Position numbers and translations under genes: made by a program. A stretch of 64,000 bases of DNA from Thiobacillus sp. (GTDB lineage Bacteria; Pseudomonadota; Gammaproteobacteria; Burkholderiales; Thiobacillaceae), in contig NZ_JAUYRI010000009.1 of the NCBI RefSeq assembly GCF_030696885.1, positions 1-64,000 on the forward strand. Reading direction: 5' to 3'. Numbering within the stretch: the stretch's first letter is position 1; every line of letters begins with the position of its first letter. Under the pieces are notes generated by a model. It did no database searches, was not told where the DNA came from, and saw nothing but the letters and a program-made list of their open reading frames with translations. Shown piece by piece: positions 11,329 through 19,397 of the stretch.

Positions 11329-11760
11329 TCAGCGACCGGTGGCCGAGCTCTGGGTGGCAAAGGTGATCTGTGCCAGGCCGCTGCGCCGCGCGGCGTCCAT
11401 CACGTTGATCACCGACTGGTGGCTGGCGGTGGCGTCGGCGCTGATGATCACCACGGTGTCGGGTTTGCCATCCGCGGCGGCCTGCAGGGCAGCGGCCAGG
11501 CCGTCCACGCTGGTGTTGTCCAGGCCTTTGCGGTCCACCGCGTAGCGGCCATCGCGCCCCACCGCCACCACAATTTCGCGTGGCTGCTGGCGCTGCGCCT
11601 CGGCATCGGCCACCGGCAGGCGCACCTGCAGCTCGGTGAATTTGCTGTAGGTGGTGGTCAGCATCAGGAAGATCAGCACCACCAGCAGCACGTCGATGAA
11701 CGGGATCAGGTTGATCTCGGGCTCATCGCTGCCAAGGCGGGCCTGCGAGCGGAAGTTCAT
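11329..11760 (-). CDS. exbD: biopolymer transport protein ExbD/TolR family
   Basis: The 143-residue protein has a short cytoplasmic N-terminus, one TM helix with the proton-relay Asp ('INLIPFIDVLLVVLIFLMLTTTY') and a periplasmic domain. With ExbB it forms the proton-driven motor that energises TonB. TolR members have the same topology, but the lpxK linkage is typical of ExbD annotation. It overlaps the exbB stop by 4 bp (ATGA). Confidence 0.93.
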   Translation of the reverse strand: MNFRSQARLGSDEPEINLIPFIDVLLVVLIFLMLTTTYSKFTELQVRLPVADAEAQRQQPREIVVAVGRDGRYAVDRKGLDNTSVDGLAAALQAAADGKPDTVVIISADATASHQSVINVMDAARRSGLAQITFATQSSATGR

Positions 11761-12398
11761 GCCGACCTCCGCAACCCCAGCAGGTGCCGCACCAGTGCCT
11801 CGGCCGAGAGCTCGAACTGCAGCAGGTAGGCATCCACCCGGGCGCGGAAGTAGCGCCAGAAGATCAGCGCGGGGATGGCCACGATGAGGCCGAAGGCGGT
11901 GTTGTAGAGCGCGATCGAGATGCCGTGGGCCAGCTGCGCCGGGTTGCCGCCGCCGGGCACCAGGCCGCCGTCAGCGCCCTGCGAGCCGAAGATTTCAATC
12001 ATGCCGATGACCGTGCCCAGCAGGCCCAGCAGCGGCGCGGCCGAGGCGATGGTGGCCAGCGCGCCCAGGTAACGCTGCAGCTTGGCCGCGGCCTGGCGGC
12101 CGGCGCTCTCCAATTGGGCGCGCAGGTCGTCTTCGCTCAGGCGGGGGTTGCCCTGCAGGGCGCGAAAGCCGCTGGCCAGCACCTCGCCCAGCAGCGAGTT
12201 CTGCTCCAGCTGGTTCACCACCTCGGCGCCCGGCAGGCCGTTGCGCGACACCATGATGGCTTCGTCCAGCAGTTTGGCCGGCGCGATCTTGGCGGTTTTG
12301 AGCGAGAGGAAACGTTCAATGACCAGCGCCAGGCCCAGCACGGAGCAGGCAATCAGGGGCCAGATGGGCCAGCCGGCGGCTTGTATGATGTTCAGCAA
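11757..12398 (-). CDS. exbB: MotA/TolQ/ExbB proton channel protein
   Basis: The 213-residue protein has three TM helices ('GWPIWPLIACSVLGLALVIE', 'IASAAPLLGLLGTVIGMIEIF', 'ISIALYNTAFGLIVAIPALIFW'), with the family-typical 'AAPLLGLLGTVIGMI' signature. It is the ExbB partner of the downstream ExbD. The best start is TTG at 12398 ('LLNIIQAAGWP'), preceded by 'CTGGAG' at good spacing. The longer ORF start at 12512 would add a non-conserved tail. Initiation at TTG is inferred from sequence alone. Confidence 0.92.
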   Translation of the reverse strand: MLNIIQAAGWPIWPLIACSVLGLALVIERFLSLKTAKIAPAKLLDEAIMVSRNGLPGAEVVNQLEQNSLLGEVLASGFRALQGNPRLSEDDLRAQLESAGRQAAAKLQRYLGALATIASAAPLLGLLGTVIGMIEIFGSQGADGGLVPGGGNPAQLAHGISIALYNTAFGLIVAIPALIFWRYFRARVDAYLLQFELSAEALVRHLLGLRRSA

Positions 12399-12729
12399 TG
12401 CGGGCTCCAGAGCGTGAGGGCAAGCAGGAATGTCAGCGATTATGGCCCACCCCACGGCCCTGTCTGACGCTTGCCCCCGGACGCGCCGGCGCACCGCTGG
12501 TCGCCCTTCCACTCATCCACCGATTCTGTGGATAACTTTGTGAAGAACTGTCCCTACATGGCCCGCCAGCCCTGATGCTGCGCGGCGCCGATCAGAATGA
12601 ACGTTTTGTTGGCAGTGGAAAACGCTTTGAAATCAACATCTTGGCCACCTTGCCCTGGGCACATGCCGGTGTGGCCTGGCATGGCCAGCAATGGCGCCGT
12701 GTGTGGACAGCTTTCGGCCGGAGAGCCGC

Positions 12730-14037
12730 ATGAATGAAGGCTTTCGCGCGGAAATGCCCGCTGGCGGGGCCCGCGTGTGGCAGGTTGGCGCCCTGGTGCG
12801 CGCCATTGCTGACACCTTGCAGGCGCGTTTCAACCCGGCCGCGGTGCGGGGCGAAATCTCGGGCTTCTCGCGCGCAGCCAGCGGGCATTGCTACTTTTCG
12901 CTGAAGGACGCGCAGGGCCAGATCCGCTGCGCCATGTTCCGCCGCGCCGCGCAGGGGGTGGACTTCAACCCGGCCGAGGGCGACCTGGTGGAGGTCTCAG
13001 GCCGGCTCGACGTCTATGGCCCGCGCGGCGACCTGCAACTGATCGTGGAGAGCTTGCGCCGCGCCGGCCAGGGGGCCTTGTTCGAGCAGTTTCTCCGTCT
13101 TAAGGCGCAGCTGGAGGCCGAGGGCTGCTTTGATGAAGCACACAAACGCCCGCTGCCGCCGCTGCCCGCGTCCATAGCTGTGGTCACCTCGCTGGGCGCG
13201 GCGGCACTGCGCGACGTGGCCACCGCCTTGGCCCGGCGCGTGCCCCACCTGCCGGTGGCGCTGTTTCCGGCAGCGGTGCAGGGCGCGCAGGCACCGGCCG
13301 AGCTGTGTGCGGCGCTGGAGGCGGCCTACCGCCAACATGCCGCCACAGGCCAGCCCGCGGTGCTGCTGCTGGTGCGCGGCGGTGGTTCGCTGGAAGACCT
13401 CTGGGCCTTCAACGACCCGGCCGTGGTGCGAGCCGTCGCCCGCGCGCCCATGCCGGTGGTGTGTGGCGTCGGCCACGAAACCGATTTCACCCTGTGCGAC
13501 TTCGCGGCCGACCTGCGCGCCCCCACGCCCACCGCCGCCGCCGAGCTGTGTGCGCCGGCGCGCGCCGATCTGCTGGCCGTGCTCGACCTGCTGGAAGGGC
13601 GCCTGCAGCGTGCGGCACACGACGGCCTGGACCTGCGCGCGCAACAGCTCGACCGCCTGGGCCAGCGGCTGGGTCGCCCCTCCGGCCGGTTGACCCAGAG
13701 CCAGCGGCAACTGCAGCTGCTGCAGGGTCGGCTGGAACGGCTGGTGCACCTGGGCGCCGAGCGCCAGCGCCAAAGCCTGCAACGCCTGAGCGAGCGCCTG
13801 CCCCTCGGCGTGGGGCGGCAGCTGGTGGCCAGCCGCCAGCGGCTCGACCACGTGGGCCAGTCGCTGGCGTTGCTCGACCCCGCCCTGGTGCTGCAGCGCG
13901 GCTACGCCTGGCTCACCGACGACGCCGGCCAGGCCATCACCCGGGTGGCCCAGGCAGCGCCTGGCCAGGCCGTGCGTGCCGTGCTGGCCGATGGCGAACT
14001 GGACCTGACCGTGGAGCGATTGACCACAGGGCACTGA
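12730..14037 (+). CDS. xseA: exodeoxyribonuclease VII large subunit
   Basis: XseA (435 residues) is the catalytic subunit of exonuclease VII, degrading single-stranded DNA to oligonucleotides. An N-terminal OB-fold (about 15-110: 'VRGEISGFSRAASGHCYFSLKDAQGQIRCAMF') precedes the catalytic domain with 'AVVTSLGAAALRDV', 'LLLVRGGGSLEDLWAFND', 'PVVCGVGHETDFTLCDFAAD' and 'RAPTPTAAAEL', all standard. A coiled-coil region and a C-terminal 'LQRGYAWLTDD' follow. ATG 12730 matches the family N-terminus. The 217-bp region upstream holds a single TTATCCACA-type sequence but no other feature. Confidence 0.96.
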   Translation: MNEGFRAEMPAGGARVWQVGALVRAIADTLQARFNPAAVRGEISGFSRAASGHCYFSLKDAQGQIRCAMFRRAAQGVDFNPAEGDLVEVSGRLDVYGPRGDLQLIVESLRRAGQGALFEQFLRLKAQLEAEGCFDEAHKRPLPPLPASIAVVTSLGAAALRDVATALARRVPHLPVALFPAAVQGAQAPAELCAALEAAYRQHAATGQPAVLLLVRGGGSLEDLWAFNDPAVVRAVARAPMPVVCGVGHETDFTLCDFAADLRAPTPTAAAELCAPARADLLAVLDLLEGRLQRAAHDGLDLRAQQLDRLGQRLGRPSGRLTQSQRQLQLLQGRLERLVHLGAERQRQSLQRLSERLPLGVGRQLVASRQRLDHVGQSLALLDPALVLQRGYAWLTDDAGQAITRVAQAAPGQAVRAVLADGELDLTVERLTTGH

Positions 14038-14098
14038 GGTCATGCGCTCTGCCTACAATGCGTTTTTTGCGACCACCACAACACGAGAGGATCACCCG

Positions 14099-14680
14099 AT
14101 GGAACACACCCTGCCCGCACTGCCCTACGCGATCGACGCCCTGGCCCCGCATTACTCCCAGGAAACCCTGGAGTTCCACCATGGCAAGCACCACAACGCC
14201 TACGTGGTCAACCTCAACAACCTGCAAAAGGGCACCGAGTTTGAAGGCATGGACCTGGAGTCCATCGTCAAGAAGTCCAGCGGCAGCATCTACAACAACT
14301 CGGTCCAGATCTGGAACCACACCTTCTTCTGGAACTGCATGAAGCCCAACGGTGGGGGTGAACCGTCTGGCGCGCTGGCCGCAGCCATCAACGCCAAGTT
14401 CGGCAGCTACGCCGCCTTCAAGGAAGCCTTCGTCAAGAGCGCCGTGGGCAACTTCGGTTCGGGCTGGACCTGGCTGGTGAAGAAGGCCGACGGTTCGGTG
14501 GACATCGTCAACATGGGCGCCGCCGGCACCCCGCTGACCACCGGCGACAAAGCGCTGCTGTGCATCGACGTGTGGGAGCACGCCTACTACATCGACTATC
14601 GCAACGCGCGTCCCAAGTTCGTCGAGACCTTCCTCGACAAGCTGGTGAACTGGAAGTTTGCGGAAGCGAATTTCGCTTGA
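14099..14680 (+). CDS. sodB: iron superoxide dismutase
   Basis: The 193-residue Fe/Mn-type superoxide dismutase converts superoxide to peroxide and oxygen. Metal ligands are visible in 'LEFHHGKHHNAYV', 'SVQIWNHTFFWNCM' and 'CIDVWEHAYYIDYRN'. The 'MGAAGTPL' segment in place of the Mn-type motif argues for iron. ATG 14099 follows 'CACGAGAGGATC', and the protein begins 'MEHTLPALPYAIDALAPH' as expected. It lies 60 bp after xseA, in the same direction, and is followed by a strong terminator. Confidence 0.96.
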   Translation: MEHTLPALPYAIDALAPHYSQETLEFHHGKHHNAYVVNLNNLQKGTEFEGMDLESIVKKSSGSIYNNSVQIWNHTFFWNCMKPNGGGEPSGALAAAINAKFGSYAAFKEAFVKSAVGNFGSGWTWLVKKADGSVDIVNMGAAGTPLTTGDKALLCIDVWEHAYYIDYRNARPKFVETFLDKLVNWKFAEANFA

Positions 14681-14711
14681 TCCCTTCCACGCTGAGTAGA
14701 TCAGATTGATC

Positions 14712-14741
14712 AAAAGAGGCCGCAGTTCTGCGGCCTCTTTT
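14712..14741 (+). terminator. strong intrinsic terminator after sodB
   Basis: Near-perfect stem AAAAGAGGCCGCAG / CTGCGGCCTCTTTT with a minimal loop, ending in a T-run. It closes the xseA-sodB unit and marks the last feature clearly belonging to the left-hand part of the window. Confidence 0.92.
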
Positions 14742-14910
14742 ATTTCCTGCCGGCAGTTGTACCTGAGCAGGCAAGTGGGGTCGACCCCGAGCGGTTCGCC
14801 CCGGGTCGTTGTGGCAAAGAACGCAGGCATAATCCAGGACGCCGCCCCCGGAGTCCAGTCGCGATGAAGCCTGACAAAGTCGAACGTGATCATGTACGTC
14901 AGTTGGAGAC

Positions 14911-15009
14911 ATGCCGAATGTCGGTCCAGCCTTGGCACAGGACCTCGAACGCATCGGCATCCACGCGCCGGATCAGCTTGCCGACATACTCATCTTCATC
15001 ACACGCTTC
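14911..15009 (+). pseudogene. possible remnant of a Cdd1/TfoX-C helix-hairpin-helix protein
   Basis: In frame with and directly upstream of the EamA transporter, 33 codons read 'MPNVGPALAQDLERIGI' and continue 'HAPDQLADI'. This strongly resembles the N-terminus of helix-hairpin-helix Cdd1/TfoX-C proteins ('PNVGPA..ADL..LGI..P..L'), not a transporter leader. It breaks off into the transporter ORF. It may be a truncated gene left at a rearrangement point, or chance translation of a leader. Evidence is limited to this short motif. Confidence 0.35.
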
Positions 15010-15909
15010 ATGAATGAAGTGTCATTTACCCGTATCGTTGTCCTGACATCGCTCGCCATGATTGCATTCGCGGGCAATTCGCTGCTGTGCCGTGTCGCGC
15101 TGAAGGACACCGGCATCGACGCAGCGAGCTTCACGACCATCCGGCTGGTCTCCGGCGCGGTCATGCTGTGGCTGATCGTGCGAATGAGTCGTGGTGGACG
15201 ATCCGGCAGCGGCAACTGGTCATCGGCCTTTGCACTGTTTGCCTATGCGGCGTGCTTTTCTTTTGCGTACGTGAGCCTGCCCGCGGCAACCGGTGCACTG
15301 CTGCTTTTTGGCGCGGTCCAGGCAACGATGATTGGCCATGGGATCTGGGCAGGTGAACGCTTGCGAAAAATGCAGTTCGTCGGGCTTGTGCTGGCCCTCG
15401 GAGGACTGGTTGCCCTGTTGCTGCCGGGCCTTTCTGCGCCGCCTCTTGCCGCTTCCCTGTTGATGCTGGGCGCAGGGATCGCTTGGGGGGTTTATTCCTT
15501 GCGCGGGAAGGGCGGGGGTGATCCCACCCGGGTGACGGCGGGGAATTTCCTGCGCGCGGTTCCCATCGCGGCAGCATTGAGCCTGTTGCTGCATCAAGAC
15601 GCCGCTCTGGACAGCGCCGGATTCTGGTACGCGCTTGCATCGGGCGCGCTGGCTTCCGGAATCGGCTACGCCATTTGGTACACGGCATTACCCGCGTTGA
15701 AATCGGCCCATGCCGCGACCGTTCAACTCAGCGTTCCGGTCATTGCCGCCTTGGGGGGCGTCGTCCTTCTGGGCGAGCTTCTTACTCTGCGCCTGGTATT
15801 GGCGTCCGTAGCCATACTCGGTGGCATTGCGCTGGTCATTCTGGAGAAACAAAGGGCGCCAGATGTCCAACAAGCGACCCAAGCCGACACCACTTCGTTG
15901 CGGGGCTGA
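15010..15909 (+). CDS. EamA (DMT superfamily) transporter
   Basis: The 299-residue integral membrane protein has about ten TM helices arranged as two EamA repeats (about 1-140 and 150-290). Examples are 'IVVLTSLAMIAFAGNSLLCRVAL', 'AASFTTIRLVSGAVMLWLIV' and the second-repeat 'LASGIGYAIWYTALPAL'. DMT transporters export metabolites such as amino acids, and the substrate cannot be assigned. I take ATG 15010 as start because the ORF extension before it reads as a different protein family. Its local composition looks less GC-biased than the genes on its left. It is not linked to the following minus-strand genes. Confidence 0.85.
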   Translation: MNEVSFTRIVVLTSLAMIAFAGNSLLCRVALKDTGIDAASFTTIRLVSGAVMLWLIVRMSRGGRSGSGNWSSAFALFAYAACFSFAYVSLPAATGALLLFGAVQATMIGHGIWAGERLRKMQFVGLVLALGGLVALLLPGLSAPPLAASLLMLGAGIAWGVYSLRGKGGGDPTRVTAGNFLRAVPIAAALSLLLHQDAALDSAGFWYALASGALASGIGYAIWYTALPALKSAHAATVQLSVPVIAALGGVVLLGELLTLRLVLASVAILGGIALVILEKQRAPDVQQATQADTTSLRG

Positions 15910-15963
15910 GCTTGCACGGTGGTGATGCTGTTGCAGGCAGGCCAATGGGCAGGTGTCTTGATT

Positions 15964-16656
15964 TCAATCGGAGCCCGGGCTGGAGTCCGCCAGCCTCAGG
16001 ATCCCCAGATAGCCATCCCGCGCCATGGCCTTTGCCTCGTCCAGAAGGGGGGCATCTGTTTCGGCCACCTCTTCACCTGCGGCCTCGGCATCCAGCAGGC
16101 CCAGCAACTGCGTCCAGAGGGTGCGCTGGTTCGCCACGGTCTTCGGCGCGGCGAGTCCCTGCTGGCGCAGTTCGGCGGCGCGGCTGACGAGGCGGAATTT
16201 CGCGGCTTCGAGTTGCGGCGGCAGCGGCAGCGACAGGTCGAACGCGATATCGAAGCGATAGGGTGCATCTCTAGGAGCATCAGCATGCGGGGGCGGACGC
16301 CAGGACAGTTCGTCGGGGCCGGGCGCGATGTGGTCGGGGTCGAGCGGGAATTTGTGGAAGCCCCATTTGGCGCCCATCCAGCATTCGAGCAACACGCGGT
16401 CGTCGTCGACCGTGCACAGTTCGCCGCCGGGCGCGGCGAGTTCGGCGTCGCCGGGCAGCGGGCCGTAGGCGCGCGGATCCTGCTTCCACTTTGAAAAATC
16501 GCGATTCGGCGGGGCGCCGTAGTCAGCCTCGAGCGCACGCCAGATCACGATGAAGGCCTGGTAGTCGCGCCGGTAGTCGGGGTTGCGGCGCAGGAATTCC
16601 CAGGCCCACTGGTCGCGCGAAAGGGTGGCGCAGTGGGCGTAGGGATCGGCCATCAT
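15964..16656 (-). CDS. uncharacterised protein with DUF6499-like N-terminus
   Basis: The 230-residue soluble protein begins 'SRDQWAWEFLRRNPDYRRDY', a pattern found at the start of small DUF6499/DUF2285-type 'transcriptional regulator-like' proteins of proteobacteria. The remainder ('GFHKFPLDPDHIAPGPDELSW', 'RFDIAFDLSLPLPPQLEAAKFRL') is not a family I can name. It is the last gene after selO and the lipoprotein gene with ~2-bp spacing, so it is co-transcribed with them. Whether it binds DNA is unknown, and no helix-turn-helix is obvious. Confidence 0.65.
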   Translation of the reverse strand: MMADPYAHCATLSRDQWAWEFLRRNPDYRRDYQAFIVIWRALEADYGAPPNRDFSKWKQDPRAYGPLPGDAELAAPGGELCTVDDDRVLLECWMGAKWGFHKFPLDPDHIAPGPDELSWRPPPHADAPRDAPYRFDIAFDLSLPLPPQLEAAKFRLVSRAAELRQQGLAAPKTVANQRTLWTQLLGLLDAEAAGEEVAETDAPLLDEAKAMARDGYLGILRLADSSPGSD

Positions 16657-16658
16657 GG

Positions 16659-17381
16659 TCAGATCGGCAGGAACACCATGCTGGCGACGTTGACGACGCC
16701 GAAGCGGATCGCGCGGTTGCTCTTGTCCTCGATGATCTTTGCCAGCGTGTCCTGGATGCCGATCAGCTTGCCGAATTCGCGCTCGAAGCTGAGGTTGGCG
16801 ACGCTGTTGCCGTCGATGCCGTTGGAGAGCAGCACGGGATCACCCTGCGGATTTTTAGCGCTGGAGAGTTTCCATACCACGGCCTCGGTGTTGCGCGCGG
16901 CGTTGTACAGCTTCTGCGCGTCCACTTCGGTCAGCAGATAGAACTCGGATTTGTGGTCGAAGGCCGCCATGTGCATAACCAGGAGGCCGCTCATCAGGGC
17001 CTTCACCCGGTCGCCGGCGAAGTCGGCACGCCAGGGCTCGAGCAGCACGGTTTCCCAGGGCAGGTTTTTCTGTGGCGCCAGATGCCAGTGGTCGAGCGGC
17101 TTGAATACGGCGGCGGCGGCTTCGTTGGCGCTGGCAAAGCCGGATTTGCGCCACTCGTTGGGATTGCGGCGATAGAGCTTGAGGGTGAGCGTCTTCAGGA
17201 TTGCGATGACTTCCTGCTGGTGGATTTCGATCACCGTGTCGACATCGCCCTTGGCCAGCTCCTTCATGCTGAAGCTGCGTACGCTGCTGCTGCCGTCCTT
17301 GCGCGCTATCGGTTGGCCGCTGCAGGCAGCGAGCAGCGCAGCGGTCAACAGGCAGGCGAGCAGGGCGGAGGCGCGATTCAC
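16659..17381 (-). CDS. uncharacterised lipoprotein
   Basis: The 240-residue protein has a lipoprotein signal with lipobox ('LLTAALLAAC-S'), predicting an acylated Cys near residue 20. The mature part ('MKELAKGDVDTVIEIHQQEVIAILKTLTLKLYRRNP', 'GLLVMHMAAFDHKSEFYLLTEVDAQKLYNAARN') is helical and not a family I recognise with certainty. GTG 17381 overlaps the selO stop (GTGA), and the stop lies next to the start of the downstream gene, so the three form an operon. Confidence 0.75.
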   Translation of the reverse strand: MNRASALLACLLTAALLAACSGQPIARKDGSSSVRSFSMKELAKGDVDTVIEIHQQEVIAILKTLTLKLYRRNPNEWRKSGFASANEAAAAVFKPLDHWHLAPQKNLPWETVLLEPWRADFAGDRVKALMSGLLVMHMAAFDHKSEFYLLTEVDAQKLYNAARNTEAVVWKLSSAKNPQGDPVLLSNGIDGNSVANLSFEREFGKLIGIQDTLAKIIEDKSNRAIRFGVVNVASMVFLPI

Positions 17382-18844
17382 GAAGAGCAGCTTACCTCAA
17401 TCTTCCTCGCCCAGTCAGGCGGTTCGGCCGCGTAGGATTCAAATTCCGGCTGTTCGTCGAATGGATGCATCAGCAGCGCGTGCAGGCGGTTCACCTCGCC
17501 GTAGTCGCGCTCGTCCGCGGCGCGGCGGATCGCGATTTCGGCCAGATGGTTGCGTAGGATGTACTTGGGATTGACCGCGCGCATCGCCGCAGCGCGTTCG
17601 GCGTCATTGGAACCCTGCTGGCGCAGTGCGGCGGCGTAGCGCGCGGCCCAGGCGTCGAAGGCCGCGCGGTCGAGGACGAGGTCGCGCAGCGGCGCGTTGA
17701 GCGCGCCTTCGCGGCTGTCGAAGTCGCACAGCCGGCGCAGGAAGATCGTGTAGTCGACGTGGTTCTGCGCCATCAGCTGCAGTGCATCCATGATGAGGCC
17801 GGACGCCTCGCTGCCGGGAGGCAGGCCGAACTTGGCGGCCATGCGCTCGAGATACGATTTGCCGAACACCTGCGGATATTCGCCAATCGCCTGCGACGCG
17901 GTTTCCACCGACATCAGCGGCACCAGCGTCTGCGCCAGCTTGGTGAGGTTCCACGCCGCCACGTCGGGCTGCTGATCGAAGGCGTAGCGGCCGCCGGTGT
18001 CGGAATGGTTGCAGACGTAGCCGGGATCCAAGGCGTCGAGGAAGCCGAACGGGCCGTAGTCGAGCGTGAGGCCGAGGATCGACATGTTGTCGGTGTTCAT
18101 CACGCCGTGCGAGAAACCGACCGCCTGCCAGTGCGCCATCAGCTCAGCGGTGCGTAGCGCAACCTGGCGCAGGAATTCCGGGTAGGGGTCGGCGAGGGTT
18201 TTCAGGTCCGGGTAGTAGCGCGCAATGACGTAGTCGGCCAGCTGCTTGATCGGCTCGATCTGGTTGCGGTAGTAAAAAACTTCAAATGAGCCGAAGCGCA
18301 CGAAACTCGGCGCCAGGCGCGTCACCAGCGCGGCGGTCTCTTCATCTTCACGGTAGACCGGGCGGTCGCTGCCGACGATGCACAAGGCGCGCGTGGTGGG
18401 GATGCCGAGCGCGTGCATCGCTTCCGAGCACAAAAACTCGCGGATGCTCGAGCGCAGCACCGCACGGCCGTCGCCGCCGCGCGAGTAGGGGGTGCGTCCG
18501 GCCCCCTTCAACTGGACTTCCCAGCCTTGGCCCGCGGCATTCTTCACTTCGCCCAGCAGGATCGCGCGGCCGTCGCCGAGCTGGGGCACGTAATGACCGA
18601 ACTGGTGGCCGGCATAGAGCGCGGCGATCGCGTCCATACCTGGCAGCAGCTGGTTGCCGGCCAGCGTCTCGATCAGTTCCGGGCGCGTCATTTCGCCCTC
18701 GTCGAGGTCGAGCAAGGCCAGCGCTTCCGGGCTGTAGCAGACCAGATAAGGATCGGGAACGGGGGTCGGGCAGACGCGCGAGTAATAGGCTTCGGGCAGG
18801 CGCGCGAAGCCGTTGTCGAAGACGAGCGATTCAAGTGTGGCCAT
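17378..18844 (-). CDS. selO: protein adenylyltransferase SelO (YdiU)
   Basis: SelO (488 residues) is a pseudokinase-fold enzyme that transfers AMP to Ser/Thr/Tyr of target proteins, affecting redox homeostasis. Visible features are 'YAGHQFGHYVPQLGDGRAILLGEV', 'LKGAGRTPYSRGGDGRAVLRSSIREFL' and the 'GVMNTDNMSILGLTLDYGPFGFLD' catalytic region. The C-terminus ends 'VSCSS', the Cys form of the site that is selenocysteine in some eukaryotes, so no Sec insertion is needed here. It is divergent from doxX and heads an operon with a lipoprotein and a DUF6499-like gene. Confidence 0.95.
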   Translation of the reverse strand: MATLESLVFDNGFARLPEAYYSRVCPTPVPDPYLVCYSPEALALLDLDEGEMTRPELIETLAGNQLLPGMDAIAALYAGHQFGHYVPQLGDGRAILLGEVKNAAGQGWEVQLKGAGRTPYSRGGDGRAVLRSSIREFLCSEAMHALGIPTTRALCIVGSDRPVYREDEETAALVTRLAPSFVRFGSFEVFYYRNQIEPIKQLADYVIARYYPDLKTLADPYPEFLRQVALRTAELMAHWQAVGFSHGVMNTDNMSILGLTLDYGPFGFLDALDPGYVCNHSDTGGRYAFDQQPDVAAWNLTKLAQTLVPLMSVETASQAIGEYPQVFGKSYLERMAAKFGLPPGSEASGLIMDALQLMAQNHVDYTIFLRRLCDFDSREGALNAPLRDLVLDRAAFDAWAARYAAALRQQGSNDAERAAAMRAVNPKYILRNHLAEIAIRRAADERDYGEVNRLHALLMHPFDEQPEFESYAAEPPDWARKIEVSCSS

Positions 18845-18920
18845 GGGCCGATTTTAAGGCCTTGTAAGGTTTCAACGACCCGCCCGACTTCAGGGTTACC
18901 CCTCAACAACGGAACCCGCC

Positions 18921-19385
18921 ATGAATCGTCTATCCCCTTGCATTGCACGCGGACTTCACACCCTGGACCTGGGCGGCGCCTGGATCGGCCTGCTCGGCAT
19001 CCGCCTGCTGCTGGCATATGAATTCGGCATCGCCGGCCTGGAAAAGCTGCGCGGCGAAAACTGGTTCGCCGACATCCAGGGCGACTTCCCGTTTCCGTTC
19101 AGCATCGTGCCGGTCGAGCTCAGCTGGTTTCTGGCGACCTGGACCGAGCTGATCAGTGCTGCGGCGCTGGTGATCGGTCTGGGCACGCGTTTCTGGGCGG
19201 TGTCGCTCTTGATTCTGGACATCGTCGCCTGGGCGTCGGTGCATGGCGCCAATGGCTACAACGTCTGCGACAACGGCTACAAATTGCCGCTGATCTATGC
19301 GCTGATGCTGCTGCCGCTGGTGTTGTCGGGGCCGGGCCGTCTGTCGATCGACCACTGGATTCGCACCCGCTTCGGGCGTGTTTGA
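18921..19385 (+). CDS. DoxX family membrane protein
   Basis: The 154-residue protein has four TM helices ('WIGLLGIRLLLAYEFGIAGLEKL', 'WFLATWTELISAAALVIGLGTRFWAVSLLILDIVAW', 'LPLIYALMLLPLVLSG') and the 'LLLAYEFGIAGLEKLRGE' pattern of the DoxX family. In some organisms DoxX relates to thiosulfate:quinone oxidation or membrane redox complexes. Many bacterial members are of unknown function, so no sulfur role is claimed. It is convergent with egtD and divergent from selO. Confidence 0.85.
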   Translation: MNRLSPCIARGLHTLDLGGAWIGLLGIRLLLAYEFGIAGLEKLRGENWFADIQGDFPFPFSIVPVELSWFLATWTELISAAALVIGLGTRFWAVSLLILDIVAWASVHGANGYNVCDNGYKLPLIYALMLLPLVLSGPGRLSIDHWIRTRFGRV

Positions 19386-19397
19386 ACAAGCCGGCGT

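Noticed and set aside
12527-12535. Perfect DnaA-box-like TGTGGATAA (TTATCCACA) upstream of xseA
   Set aside because: Only one copy is present, with no cluster of boxes or AT-rich unwinding element, so no origin is supported.
17378-17400. Selenocysteine in SelO
   Set aside because: The site is encoded as an ordinary Cys codon in 'SCSS' and is followed by a normal stop.
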